A stretch of DNA of 64,000 nucleotides, from contig JAKUCV010007261.1 in NCBI GenBank assembly GCA_028386065.3, forward strand, positions 1 to 64,000, written 5' to 3'. Under the pieces are notes generated by a model, which saw nothing but the letters and a program-made list of their open reading frames with translations, had not been told where the DNA came from and did no database searches. This document shows positions 10,436 through 20,900 of this stretch, one piece after another. This DNA is from Turnera subulata (taxonomy: Eukaryota; Streptophyta; Magnoliopsida; Malpighiales; Passifloraceae). Position numbers and translations under genes: made by a program. Every line of letters begins with the position of its first letter. Position 1 is the first letter of the stretch.

Positions 10436-13400
10436 GTAAGGTAAAGATTGAATTTAACATGTTCTGTCTCATCAGGGTTAATTTTATTGTTTGTTCTGTT
10501 TAAGTACTCATACGGCCTTTTGAATTGCTTTCCTAGAAAACAAAAAAAAAAGTCTTAATCTACAAAAAGATGTGGGGTTGAAAAGCCTTAGAACTTCACA
10601 AAATCCTTCATCACATGAGAGAGAGCATCTCAAGAAAATTCAACAGCGATGCGTAAGTGTTGTATTATTTGGGTTATTGTCATTTTGTAATGATTACCAA
10701 GGTTGAGGTTTCATACCAAGCTGAATCATTTTTTTTTTTTTTTATAAAACGGAGCTGAATTAAAATTGCAGTCCACTATAACGGAAAATTGAAAGCATGG
10801 TGACCCGTTGTGCTGTTAATACCTTTTTGATTTTGTTTCTTCTTTCGCATTTTATAGTTTTCTCCTCTGTTCTATGTGAAGGACCTTCATATATGAACCT
10901 TTTGTTGTTGGCTTGGGGCAAATGGCTTTGCCTGTTTGATGGATTTTTCTGTGATGCGTTTAGGAGTTAATTGCTGTTTGATGCTTTCCATTTATACCTA
11001 GACATCTGAATGTAAGTTTTAGAATGCAAGTTTCAATCCACTCAGTTTTTTTTTTTTTATGCATTTAGGTCAAATAGATTTCTAATTTTAGCTAATCTCA
11101 GTTGTTGCAGATGCTATTTTCTGTTATGTATTTTTATTTTTGTAGTTTCCTACAGTAAGCTCATCATTCCATTTTCCATTGTAGTGGTAAAGGATTCTAT
11201 TGTATTTCCTTCTTTGTGATGCTCTTCCCTTTTTGGAGCCTTTTACTTCGGAAAATATGTTTGCTCATTCTTTTCTTTTGACAGTAAACATTATGAATTT
11301 TAGTGATTGTTCAGTTGTTTGGAGATGTTCCTTTTGACAGAAAATGGTGTTTACAATGATTCACGATGGTGCAAGGGGACCTCTTCTTGCAAGACTATTT
11401 CCTGGCAAAGGTATTAAATTTTAACCTTTAATCATTAGTATCAAAAAAAAAAAAAAACTTTAATCATGTTGCTCCTCTCATAGAGCAATTTGACGAAATA
11501 CCTTGTGCAATTTGAACTGGAATAGCTGGAAGTTGTCTTGGCACTTAGTATGCATTGATAACATTTGAGAAACATGTTTTCAGTTGTTTGACTACAAGGG
11601 ATCCCTTATCTATGCTCTTTTTGTTTTTGTCTTTTCCTACTTCGGTTTTCTAAAGATAGTATCTTAACAGAACCAAACACACTAAATGCCTCACAGTGAG
11701 ACCATCCTTCTTCCTTCCCTGTCCCTCCTCTTTTTTCGTTCACTAATTACCATACCACCTGCCAAAATGGAGATGATGAGTGTTTTTCATCAACCTAGGC
11801 CAAATGCAAGATTCAAGGATGTAGTTGTTAGCACCACATTTCTGGGATCGAGTCCTCGGGCCTTGGCCTGGACTTTTGGCCTTGCCCTTCCCCCTACCTA
11901 TGGTGGTGAACCAGACTCTTGAAGGGAGTCTGAACCTCAACTTGTTAAAGGGAGCTCTGACCTCTAGGTGTTTGCTGAATATGACTTGATTCTTTTATTC
12001 ATAGTAGGGTCCTTTAAATAGGACTTTGAGTAGTACATGAATAGAAGTACATCCTTACTCTAATAGCAAATATTAAAGACAGAATCATAGCCTAATTGGA
12101 AAGCATTAAGACATAATCAAAGGGATAATAGCAGATCTTTAGGAGACCAGCTTGTTGCCTAATAGGAAATATAAAGTTGACTTCAGGATAACTAAGGAAA
12201 GAAGGATAATGATGATTTCCAAGTATCAATGATAACATTGTGATTTGCTGAATCAGTGTCCTTGAATTGTGGATGGATTTGATGACCTGAAACAGCTTGG
12301 ACGCCTAGCATAATTCCTGCCTATGAATGCGTCCATAACATCTCCCCCGTCCTGGGGAAAGAGCTTGTCCTCAAGCTCGAAATCTGGGTAGGCTTGCTGG
12401 AAATTTGCCATGTCTTCCCAGGTTGCGTCTGCAGTTGATTGACCTTGCCACTGGACCGACAAGTCATAATTGCCACGATTGAGGCGAGTGCGGAGGATCA
12501 CAGCGGGGGTAAGAACTGCTCTGCCATCATTAGTTGGGGGCAACTTAGGTGCTATCAAGGGTGGCTCATCGCGGTTTTCTTTCAACAAAGAAACATGGAA
12601 CACATTGTGCAGCTTAGTGTCGGGTGGGAGTTTCAGCTCATAAGCCATTGTACCAATGCGCCGAATGATAGAAAAGGGGCCATAGAACTTTGGGGACAGC
12701 TTGCACCGTATGGTACCTATACTCTGTGGGTGGGAGTGTTTCAAGCGAAGCCATACAAGTTTGCCAAGTTCAAATGCAACATCACGGTGACCACGATCAT
12801 AGTACTCCTTCATTTTCTGTTGAGCAGCGAGGAGGCGACCCCGGATATCATGCAGGGCAACATCACGATCCAGCAAGGTAGAATCTACTGCTTCTACCTG
12901 AGTTGAACCTGCCACATAAGATAATAAGCGAGGAGGGTCATGACCATACAGTACCCGAAAGGGTGTGGTTTTGAGGGCAGTGTGAAAGGAGGGGTTGTAA
13001 CAATATTCAGCCCATTCAACCCATGACACCCATTTGATAGGGAAGTCGCCAACAAATCAACGCTGATACATTTCCACTGTCCGGTTGACCACCTCTGTTT
13101 GACCGTCTGTTTGGGGTTGATAGGCAGTAGAAAATTGCAGCTTTGTGCCATTCAGACGAAACAACTCGCGCCAAAAGTTGCTTGTAAACACCACTTCCCT
13201 GTCACAAGTGATGGTTTTTGGAATGCCATGCAACCGAACAATATTCTCAAAAAATACTTGGGCAACTCTGGCAGCAGTATATGGATGTGCAAGGGGAAGG
13301 AAATGTGCATACTTGGAAAACCGATCAACAACAACGAACAACACTATCTTACCGCAAGACTTGGGCAGTCCATCAATAAAGTCCATGGAGATGTCAGCCC

Positions 13401-16400
13401 ATACTTGTGTGGGTAACTCTAAAGGCTGTAATAATCCCGCTGGACTGAGATGCTTACTTTTATTTTTCTGACAAGTAGGACAAGCAGAAATATAGGCAGC
13501 AACAGCTTGCTTCATCCCCTTCCAATAGAAGTCTTGTTTAATACGGTGGTGTTTTTTTTGTTGCCCTTCATGGGTGCTGTCATGGAAAAGGGACAAGATA
13601 GTGGAGAACAATATGGAATCAGCTGGTAGATAAATGCGCCCTTTGCGGAGCAAGAGACCTCCATGACGAGTCCACTCTTGACCCAAGGTTCCAGCTTCAA
13701 ACTGGGCAAGCAATTCCTGGTAGTCATTGCGGGCATTGGCCTCCTCTTGAATAGCATCCAGAATTAATGCCCGTGGCTGACTAATTGTTGCAAGGGCCAG
13801 AGATGTGTGATCCTGGCAGGACAGCGCATCGGCTGCCTTGTTCAACATACCAGCACGATATTCAATGCTAAAGTCGAATCCCATCAGTTTGCTAAGCCAG
13901 TGCTGTTGTGGTGGTGTAGTTAATCGTTGGTCCAACAGGTATTTCAGGCTGCAATGATCTGTACGAACCAAAAATTAACGTCCCCACAGGTAGGGCCTCC
14001 AATGTTGAACTGCCTTTGCCAATTCATCCAACAATTCTTCCACCACTGGGATAGGAAATTTATCCTTCACAGTGTGTGAATTTAATTCTCGATAATCAAT
14101 GCAAAACCGCCAGGAGCCATCTGGTTTAGAAACCAATAATACATGTGAAGAAAATGGGGATTTGCTGGGATGGATGAGACCCTGCTGTAACATCTGGGTG
14201 CATTGTTTCTCAATCTTTTTGAAGATGTGGATACCGATAAGGTCTAACAACCACAGGGGCTGAACCTGGTAACAAGGTGATGCGATGGTCGCATTGGCGC
14301 AGTGGAGGCAAGCCTTGTGGTTCTTGAAACATATCCTCGAATGTCTGCAGCAAGTTGTTCATTTGGTCTGCAGCAGACACGGGTTCTCCCACCATCATGA
14401 GAGTACTGCCATAATGAACTTGCTGCCCCCTGAATAAAATTGGCCTATTTGCCAACTAGAAACGCAGGTGAGTGCAGAAAAGTCCCAAGTAATAGGCCCC
14501 AAGGGTGCGTTTGTTTTATGGGACTGGGACAGGCGCATTGGGACTGTGTCCCAAATGGCGGATGTTTGGAACGCGGGACTCACTGTTCACGCGGGACGCA
14601 CGTCCAAATAACTTGGGACAAAATCGATTTTTTTGGTCCCAAAGAAAAGGTGGGGACAAAATGCTGTCCCATGGACAGCACTGTTCACTTTCCCATTTTA
14701 TCCCTGCCAAATTTTCAAAAGGTCAAAAAAACTAAAAATATAAAAACACAAAAAAATGAAAAAAAACCATTCTCCTCCCTCTCCTTCCCCGCTCCCCTCT
14801 TCTTCTCTTTTCTTTTTTCTTTTCTTTATTTTTCTTTTTCTTTCTTCATCTTCCTCTCTTTTTTTCTTCTCCATATCTTTTTTTCTTCCATGTCTCTGGA
14901 TCTACTTACGATATGGCGGCATGATAATAGAAGAAAAGGTAGGAAAGTGGGAGAGGAGGAGAGGAGGAAGAGGGGAGGAGGCGGGGGAAGAGGAGAGGAG
15001 GCGGCGGGGGAGGATGAGAGGAAGAGGTGCGTTGACGGTGGTGGTGAGGAGGAGGAAAGGAGGAGAGGAGGAGGCGTGTTGATGGCGGTGGTGAGGAGGA
15101 GGAGAGGTGGAGAGCAGGAGGTGCGTTGATGGCGGTGGTTAGGAGAAGGAGAGGTGGAGAGGAGCGTGAGGTGGTGTTGATTTGGTGTTGGAAATGCAGT
15201 GTCCAGGCCATTTTTTTTTCCTTTTTTCATATTTTTAAACTAGAATCATCAACATTTAATTTCTCTAAACCTTAAGTAATAATTGTGAGGAGATTTTTTC
15301 CGTTTTTATTTTTTTGAATTAAATAGTTAACATTTATTTTGTCAAAATAATTACGCATGTAGAGATTTGTTTCCTTTTTTATTTTTCTAAATTAAAAAAT
15401 CATCATTTAATTTGTCAAACTTAATTAGGCAAGAGGAGATTTATTTCCTTCTTTATTTTTTTAAATTAAAAAATCACCAATTGATTTGTCAAAATCTCTC
15501 TAATAATTGCGGCATGAGGGTGAGATTTTTTCCCTTTTCTTTTCTAAATTAGGTAATGAACATTTAATTTGTCAAATGTTCTATTAATTTTATGTACCTA
15601 TAAATTCTCTAATAATTGCGGCATGAGGGTGAGTTTTTTTCCTTTTTTTCTAAATTAGAAAATGAACATTTAATTTTTCAAATGTTCTATTAATTTTATG
15701 TACCTATAAATTATGAATTTGATTTGGAAAAATATCTTCTCAATAATTTTGTTAACTTTATATTCAAATTATGATATAGACATTATACATAACAATAAAA
15801 TTTAAAATATTGATTACCGTCTAAATTGTACATATTAATTATATATTCATCATTTGGTATATGGACCAATTTATTAATTTTAATATTTAAATTATAATCA
15901 CATTAGAATATTTGTANTTTTCAAGTGCAGACATGCGGTTCTCTGTAGTTGCCTGGTTCTCATCACCCATATCGTCCTTGTCTGCTACCACGTTGTTAGC
16001 ACCACACTTCTGGGATCGAGTCCTCGGGCCTTGGCCTGGACTTTTGGCCTTGCCCTCCCCCCTGACCTATGGTGGTGAACCAGACTCTTGAAGGGAGTCT
16101 GAACCTCAACTCGTTAAAGGGAGCTCTGACCTCTAGGTGTTTGCTGAATATGACTTGATTCTTTTATTCATAGTAGGGTCCTTTAAATAGGACTTTGAGT
16201 AGTACAGGAATAGAAGTACATCCTTACTCTAATAGCAAATATTAAAGACAGAATCATAGTCTAATTGGAAAGCATTAAAAGACATAATCAAAGGGATAAT
16301 AGCAGATCTTTAGGAGACCAGCTTGTTGCCTAACAGGAAATATAAAGTTGACTTCAGGATAACTAAGGAAAGAGGGATAATGATGATTGCCAAGAATCAA

Positions 16401-19400
16401 TGATAACATTGTGATTTGCTGATTCAGTGTCCTTGGATTGTGGATGAATTTGATGACTTGAATATGTGTGGACGCCTAGCATAATTCCTGCCTATGAATG
16501 CGTCCATAACAGTAGTCTCAATCATAGAGTTTTATTGTTCACAGTCTTTATCACTTTAGCACATGCCCGATGAATCAAAATTAGTCATGGTTTACGTTTT
16601 AAAAATCAGAGCAATGGATTGAGTCTTGCAGAGATGTCTAATGCTTGAGAGTGGAAAGCTGGAGTGAGGCATGGCCATCTCCTAACCTACTAAAATGCCA
16701 ACCATAAGCTTTCTGTTGAAGGCTAAGTTTTTCAATACCCATTAAGAATTGTGAGTGGGAGTGTGGAGATAAACACAGGAGTAATATAGGATGTTTCTTG
16801 ATGCAAATATTACAGCATACACAATCAGAATTCTTCCTCAGGTTGTTGAATATGTACTGGTAAAATTTATATTGTAAACCATTCTTAGGAAGCACCACAA
16901 AGAGTCTAAACATGCAAAACTATGAGAAGTAAGAGGAAAGATATGCTTGTCCTGTTTCAATCTGATTAGGCCAAGTTGGATTAGATTTCCATAATCTCTT
17001 GGGGGTAGCTTCCTTTTGTCTGTGTCTGTGGCTCAAGTCATGGAGAAAATATTTTTTATTGTTCTTCTTCCTTGGACAACTTGCTAGGTGCTTTGCTTTG
17101 TGATGCTGACAGTTTCTGTTTGTTATGTTGCAGAGTGTATAATCATTACTGCTAGGAACTAAATGTCTATTAATTGCTCATAAAATTTGACTGTGTTGTA
17201 TTTGTTATTTTCCATCCAAGTTAGCAGTACTCGCCTTCATTAGTGTTGGTGGTGGTCCCTTGGATTTTTCAGAAGTGACCAGTTTGATTCTTATTCCAGT
17301 TAAAGCTTAGTTAAAGCTGTTATGCATTTTCCCGCCAAAAGGAACATACAACAATGACTTGACAAGAGGTATTTTTTTTGTGTTTTTTAGAATTCGAAAA
17401 CAAAATTTACGCGAATGGGGATGCAGTGGCACTTACTGGAACATTTGATCCACTGGTATTGTTGGAGGAGCTGAAGGACATATATGCATTGGATTTAGAA
17501 TCATTCAGTGTTTTGCCTGTAAATAAGCACATCGAGAAGGATGGATGGCATATCTATTGTACAAAAAAAAAATTAGGAGTCTTGGAAAACCTTCAATGTC
17601 AAATTGCTCTTTTGGAAGCAGAATTGGAGCAAGTTAAATGTGGGCTTCGTAGTAATCAACATGTTCTTCAAGAGTGTGTAAGTGTTTTACCTTCCTGTTT
17701 TGATCTCTGAGTTCAAAAATTGTTCTGGAGGGAGTTTGAAGGCATATGCATTGCTTAATGGCCATCTGCTGTTTCTTTTGCTTCTCTTTTGCTTCTCTTG
17801 TACTATTTCTCTTTGGATGTCTATTGTGCTTTCTAGTTTCTGATGACTGATAAGCAATCAGGATTCGTGTTTCCTTATTTTAGTTGTCTGTCATCAACCA
17901 CTGATCGATGATGTTCCGGAGGTATTTAATAGACATTAGTAGTGGTGGCTATCAATTGTTCTTTGTGTCAAATACAATCATTTGTCACATAATTCGTCGA
18001 AGGCAAGATACGGCGTATTGGTTCGTGCTAACCAATTCGTGGTACTCTCAAGTACCAATATGCTACCAACAATGTGTTACTTTTAACTTCGTATTTGCTT
18101 TGACACTTTTCTTTCCGGGAAGCCTTTTTAACCCAACCCAACCATAATCATAGGAAAAACTCATTATAATCCAAAAACGAGGCTGCCTATTTATGAAAGC
18201 ATCACTTGTTTTATTGTCTGGTCACACGAAAATTACTTGTGAAGTATACCCTTAACGTACCGAATTCTTCTAAGGTAGCGTACGGCGTACCGGTACTGCA
18301 TACCGGAGAGTACGACGTTTTATGTGACTATGGTTTTATACTTTCTTCAATTGTACATGTTATGAGATGTCTGTATAATTTTGTATTTTCTTTTAGAAGT
18401 CGGAGACAACTTCTCCTTCCATGTGGTATTGCTGTGGGTATGTTCTGTAATAATTTTCCGTAGTACATTTATGCTTTTGTGCCTTGAATTTGCAGGGGCA
18501 GATTGAGCGGAAGCTAGATATTTCTGCTATTCTCCCGATAGAGTGCATTGCACTTATCATCTCCTTTACATCCCCTCGGGATGCATGCCGATTGTCACTT
18601 GTTTGTCGTGAATTTTGTATCGCGGCAGGGATGGATGCTGTGTGGGAGAGATTTATGCCTTCTGGTTTTGTTGACAATATTTCGTGTACAAACTCTCTCT
18701 CGTAAGCAAGGGATAAGTTTTATAATATTATTCACAAACCTGTCCGTCTAGATGAACAATGCGAGGTAAGGAAGCATCCATTTGATTCTCTTCAATTTTT
18801 TGCTAATTACTGTACTTATCGTGGAATCTAATGGATGGAGATATTGGTAGTTCATATTGCGCATATGCATCTTTTTTACTTCTCTTTTATTCTTCTTTTT
18901 TTCCCCTAAATGATGTTTTTTTTCCAATCAGTGTTTTGTCGACAGACGGACTGGGAAAAAACGTTTGGTGATGCGGAATGTTTCACGTATCCGGTTAGTG
19001 CTTTACTATTGTATATTTATTGTAAAGCGCCTTCCTTCCACTTTGTGGTTGTATCACTACATGAAGATTTTACTCGTTAATATGCCATTGTTGTCTCAAT
19101 GACCGTACTGACATTGAAATGCAATGCAATTGTTACCATTATAGCATATTTCAGAAATTAATGGCATATTCTTTAAAATTTTCTGTAGTGGGAGTCGCCC
19201 AAGATGTTGGTTGGCTGTCGGTCCTACTGCAGGGATTGAGAGCAAATTTTTATCACCTAAAACCGCATATGTTGTCCACGCAGTGGTTGACACGCAAGAA
19301 TACAGTTACGGTTTTGATAGAACCTGGTTTGAAATATTTGTGCATCATGAAGGAAGTGATTCTAGAGTACTGCGCCATGTACTTTTGGAACCTCCCGAAG

Positions 19401-19624
19401 ATATGGATGAAGCTATGGATGCAATGCCTCGGGATAGACCGGATGGTCTAAAGGAGTTTGTGATGGGTGAGTTCTTCAATGATTATGGGGACGATGGGAC
19501 TAAAATTCAGTGGTATGTGAGGATGAGACCTGCTGATACACCTGCTGATGCACGGCGAATATTGTTTAGTGTCCTCATCATAAAAGCAATTGAGTTTCGG
19601 CCCAAGGTTTCCGATTTTTCTTAA
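10018..19624 (+). CDS. Chimeric AP2/ERF - F-box - PP2 gene, seven exons
   Basis: Proposed exons: 10018-10435, 10537-10652, 11341-11410, 17391-17677, 18496-18765, 18932-18993, 19189-19624. Every junction is GT/AG and phase-compatible (phases 1, 0, 1, 0, 0, 2); the total is 1659 nt, divisible by three. Domains: AP2/ERF (residues 25-82), basic nuclear-localisation-like KRRRKR (101-106), coiled-coil-like segment, F-box (about 308-350), PP2 lectin-like domain to the end. ERFs bind GCC-box DNA; PP2-B F-box proteins are putative SCF adaptors with a carbohydrate-binding domain. The F-box exon has no upstream in-frame ATG and starts at a splice acceptor, which argues for one transcript. Odd points: an in-frame TAA at 18703-18705, a 6-kb intron holding a retrotransposon, and altered DNA-contact residues. 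The alternative is an ERF gene and a separate decayed PP2-B gene. Exon 1-4 linkage is well supported; the 4-5 link is inference. Confidence 0.55.
10537..10652 (+). CDS. Exon 2 of the ERF-F-box gene
   Basis: It follows acceptor TTTCCTAG and ends at GTAAGTG (10653). In the phase set by exon 1 it reads open through 39 residues, Lys-rich then Ser/Glu-rich (about [20 protein letters not shown]). No domain. The oligo-A run at its start is a place where assembly errors could alter the frame. Confidence 0.6.
11341..11410 (+). CDS. Exon 3 of the ERF-F-box gene
   Basis: It follows CTTTTGACAG, starts in phase 0, reads [20 protein letters not shown] and ends in AAAG before GTATTA (11411) in phase 1. This exactly completes a Glu codon with the first two bases of exon 4. 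It is a short hydrophobic segment with no known domain. Confidence 0.6.
11826..12340 (-). repeat. 3' LTR of the Reina-like element
   Basis: TG...CA bounded (TGTTAG...ATAACA), 515 bp, paired with 15994-16511. The purine tract of the element (minus strand GACGGGGGAGA) lies directly outside it at 12341-12351. Confidence 0.9.
12253..14455 (-). pseudogene. Degenerate pol of the Reina-like chromovirus
   Basis: On the minus strand, in order: pre-RT linker and RT N-terminus (14455 to about 13990; motifs [18 protein letters not shown] and [16 protein letters not shown]), then an abrupt join to the RNase H end ([24 protein letters not shown], from about 13995), H2C2 zinc finger (CPTCQKN near 13450), integrase with Asp in MDFIDGLP, Asp in CDREVVF and Glu in QTEVVNR, then a C-terminal chromodomain (about 12510-12350; [25 protein letters not shown]). 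The chromodomain and layout place it among Reina/Tekay-type chromoviruses. The whole RT palm with the YxDD box and most of RNase H are deleted, there is a stop at about 13972, and a frame change near 13050. Confidence 0.85.
14500..15240. mobile_element. Possible hAT-like insertion replacing gag
   Basis: Sequence starting GGGTGCGTTTGTTT (about 14503), a form common at ends of hAT-type MITEs, followed by short inverted repeats around GGGAC/GTCCC, including the palindrome TGCTGTCCCATGGACAGCA (about 14661-14679). A GAGGAGG purine microsatellite follows (14930-15170). The right end was not identified. Confidence 0.3.
15501..15720. repeat. Two-copy tandem repeat, 109-bp period
   Basis: TAATAATTGCGGCATGAGGG begins at 15501 and again at 15610. 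The copies share the downstream TTTCTAAATTAG and GAACATTTAATTTnTCAAATG blocks. A more diverged upstream repeat of the same flavour covers about 15290-15500. It lies in the leader of the Reina-like element; N at 15917. Confidence 0.6.
15979..15990 (-). other. Primer binding site of the Reina-like element
   Basis: On the minus strand TGGTAGCAGACA follows the 5' LTR after three bases. This resembles the initiator-Met tRNA complement TGGTATCAGAGC, with three mismatches. Confidence 0.6.
15994..16511 (-). repeat. 5' LTR of the Reina-like element
   Basis: 518 bp, same ends as the 3' LTR, followed on the plus strand by the GTAGT target duplication (16512-16516). The remaining intron 3 (16517-17390) holds nothing recognisable. 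Confidence 0.9.
17391..17677 (+). CDS. Exon 4: coiled-coil segment
   Basis: It follows a T-rich tract and TAG (17388-17390) and ends before GTAAGTG (17678), phase 0. Read in the phase set by exon 3 it is fully open for 95 residues: an acidic/hydrophobic part ([20 protein letters not shown]) and a Lys run from ten consecutive A. A heptad-like helix follows ([20 protein letters not shown]) that should form a coiled coil. No named domain is recognised. Intron 4 (17678-18495) contains no other exon that could supply an ATG for the F-box exon. Confidence 0.65.
18496..18765 (+). CDS. Exon 5: F-box of PP2-B type
   Basis: It encodes an F-box ([42 protein letters not shown]) typical of the PP2-B F-box family, which binds SKP1. 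It begins exactly at acceptor TTTGCAG (18495) in phase 0 and has no in-frame ATG upstream; a stop precedes it. Family-like sequence ([16 protein letters not shown]) continues to a GTAAGG donor at 18766, but an in-frame TAA lies at 18703-18705 between the two parts. That TAA is inside GTAAGC (18702), itself a usable donor, phase 2. So the exon may end at 18701 or 18765. Confidence 0.75.
18932..18993 (+). CDS. Exon 6: start of PP2 domain
   Basis: It follows CCAATCAG, phase 0, and encodes [20 protein letters not shown]. This matches the family pattern SF-LD-TGKKCYMLSAR at the start of the PP2 lectin domain. It ends before GTTAGT (18994) in phase 2, compatible with exon 7. Confidence 0.6.
19189..19624 (+). 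CDS. Exon 7: PP2 lectin-like domain and stop
   Basis: It follows TTTTCTGTAG. It encodes the C-terminal PP2 domain: CWLAVGP, then [29 protein letters not shown], the hallmark [15 protein letters not shown] (family: E-LGEFFNDGGDDGE) and KAIEFRPK, with the stop at 19622. These are the usual end motifs of PP2-A/PP2-B lectins. About 25 residues expected between exons 6 and 7 (the Trp-rich WGDTP-YW region) are absent, so the sugar-binding face may be altered. The GEFFND block and downstream frame are intact. Confidence 0.75.
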
Positions 19625-19803
19625 CCTATGGTTATGTTTTGGGATAGAAGATTGCTGCCCTGCAATTGTTGCCTGGGCTTTTCGAAGAGACAGTTGTTCC
19701 CCACTGTATCTTCTAATTACTTTTTTTTTTTATGAGATTTTTTTTGTTTCTGTTTGTATTTAAACTTGTGAAGTACCGATCCGTTGCTGTGGGCTTGTAT
19801 TAT

Positions 19804-19829
19804 AATAAATTATTGATTGTTGCAATAAA
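19804..19829 (+). promoter_or_regulatory. Likely polyadenylation signals
   Basis: Two AATAAA hexamers, at 19804 and 19824, about 180-200 bp after the stop of exon 7. They are suitable near-upstream elements. From here to 20900 the sequence is AT-rich and I see no gene. Confidence 0.4.
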
Positions 19830-20900
19830 TTGACTGTTAATTTGTGGAACCTATTTTGAACAAATTTAGAGTATAGTACATTAAAATATATAAAAGTTCA
19901 ACATATTTAGTTCTATACTTTTTTTCAGGACTTTTTCTGCACATGGGATGCACATAGCACAATAATATAACTAGCTAGCTTTTTATGCACATGATGCATT
20001 TGGTTCAATTTTGTTATTTTTGAATATAATTTTATGGTAATTATAAAATCAAATAAATATTTCTTAAATTAGGTGAAATATTGAATTTATAATTTATAAC
20101 TTCATAGAGGAACTTAAAATTGTTAATATAATAATTACCTCATAAAAACCAATAAAAATTTAACATCTACCTATAACAATAATAGCTAAACTAAATTTTT
20201 AGTATAATAACTACTTCATGTAATGATATTTTTTGAATTATGATAAAATTCTAATATATTAATCATCCAAATGAATTTTGTTTATATAAAAAAATTTCAA
20301 ATTTTTTAAATATTAAGTTAAGATGAAATTGGGAAAGTAGAATGTGTCTAATATGAACAATTTTTATTTTTTTTTCTAATTTAACTTTCTTAGGAATTGA
20401 TTGCATTTTGGTTGTCTTCAGAAATCCTAGAGGATTGCTATAATATCCAGGCCATTCATAGTAGAAGGGTTTTTGATAACTTTATTTACAAATTTGTTCT
20501 ATTGAATTAACAAATTATAAAATGTGCCTAATTTTTTTTATTTTTGATAATATTATACTAATATTAAAATCCTTAAATTATCCAAATCCATCCCTAATTT
20601 ATCTCCTAAAAAAAGCTAAAAATAAGAAAAGAAGCAAGTTAAAGTCTTATCCTTGCTCTCCTCTGTGGGTAACTTAAAGCTCTCATCTTTCTCTTGTCTT
20701 CTTCTATTAACCTCCTTTTGATGTCAAAGAACTTACTTAGCACCAAGTTGCAAAAATAGGTTTTAAGGATCCAAGTCAGCAAATTGAAGCTCAAAGGCGA
20801 ATGGGTTCTTGAGTCAACAAACTTTCTCCTCTTTGGCCCATTTTCCAACGCCAAGGTACCAACAAAAGCGCAGCGAAGCACTAAAAACAAAAAAAAGAGT

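Larger units (their letters stand above)
11826..16511 (-). mobile_element. Reina-like chromovirus inserted in intron 3
   Basis: A complete, target-site-bounded Ty3/gypsy element of 4686 bp. Direct LTRs lie at 11826-12340 and 15994-16511, both starting TGTTAGCACCACA and ending CGTCCATAACA. The 5-bp duplication GTAGT lies at 11821-11825 and 16512-16516. LTRs differ by roughly fifteen to twenty small changes by eye, so insertion is not recent. It lies antisense to the host gene. On the minus strand: PBS, a gag-less leader with foreign sequence, partial pol, chromodomain, PPT. It lacks gag and the reverse transcriptase core, so it is non-autonomous. Confidence 0.9.

Noticed and set aside
12439..12906. 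Plus-strand open frame of 155 codons
   Set aside because: It is the antisense shadow of the chromovirus integrase/chromodomain region.
14826..15230. Pro/Ser-rich proteins on the minus strand and Arg/Gly-rich ones on the plus strand
   Set aside because: They are translations of a GAGGAGG/GGCGGTGG microsatellite in several frames at once.
17908..18147. Possible alternative first exon for the F-box gene in intron 4
   Set aside because: The frame has no similarity to F-box proteins and no donor joining 18496 in phase could be identified.
19119..19451. Alternative frame for exon 7 ([13 protein letters not shown])
   Set aside because: It looks briefly PP2-like, but loses the conserved SPKTAY and [10 protein letters not shown] blocks, which lie in the chosen frame.
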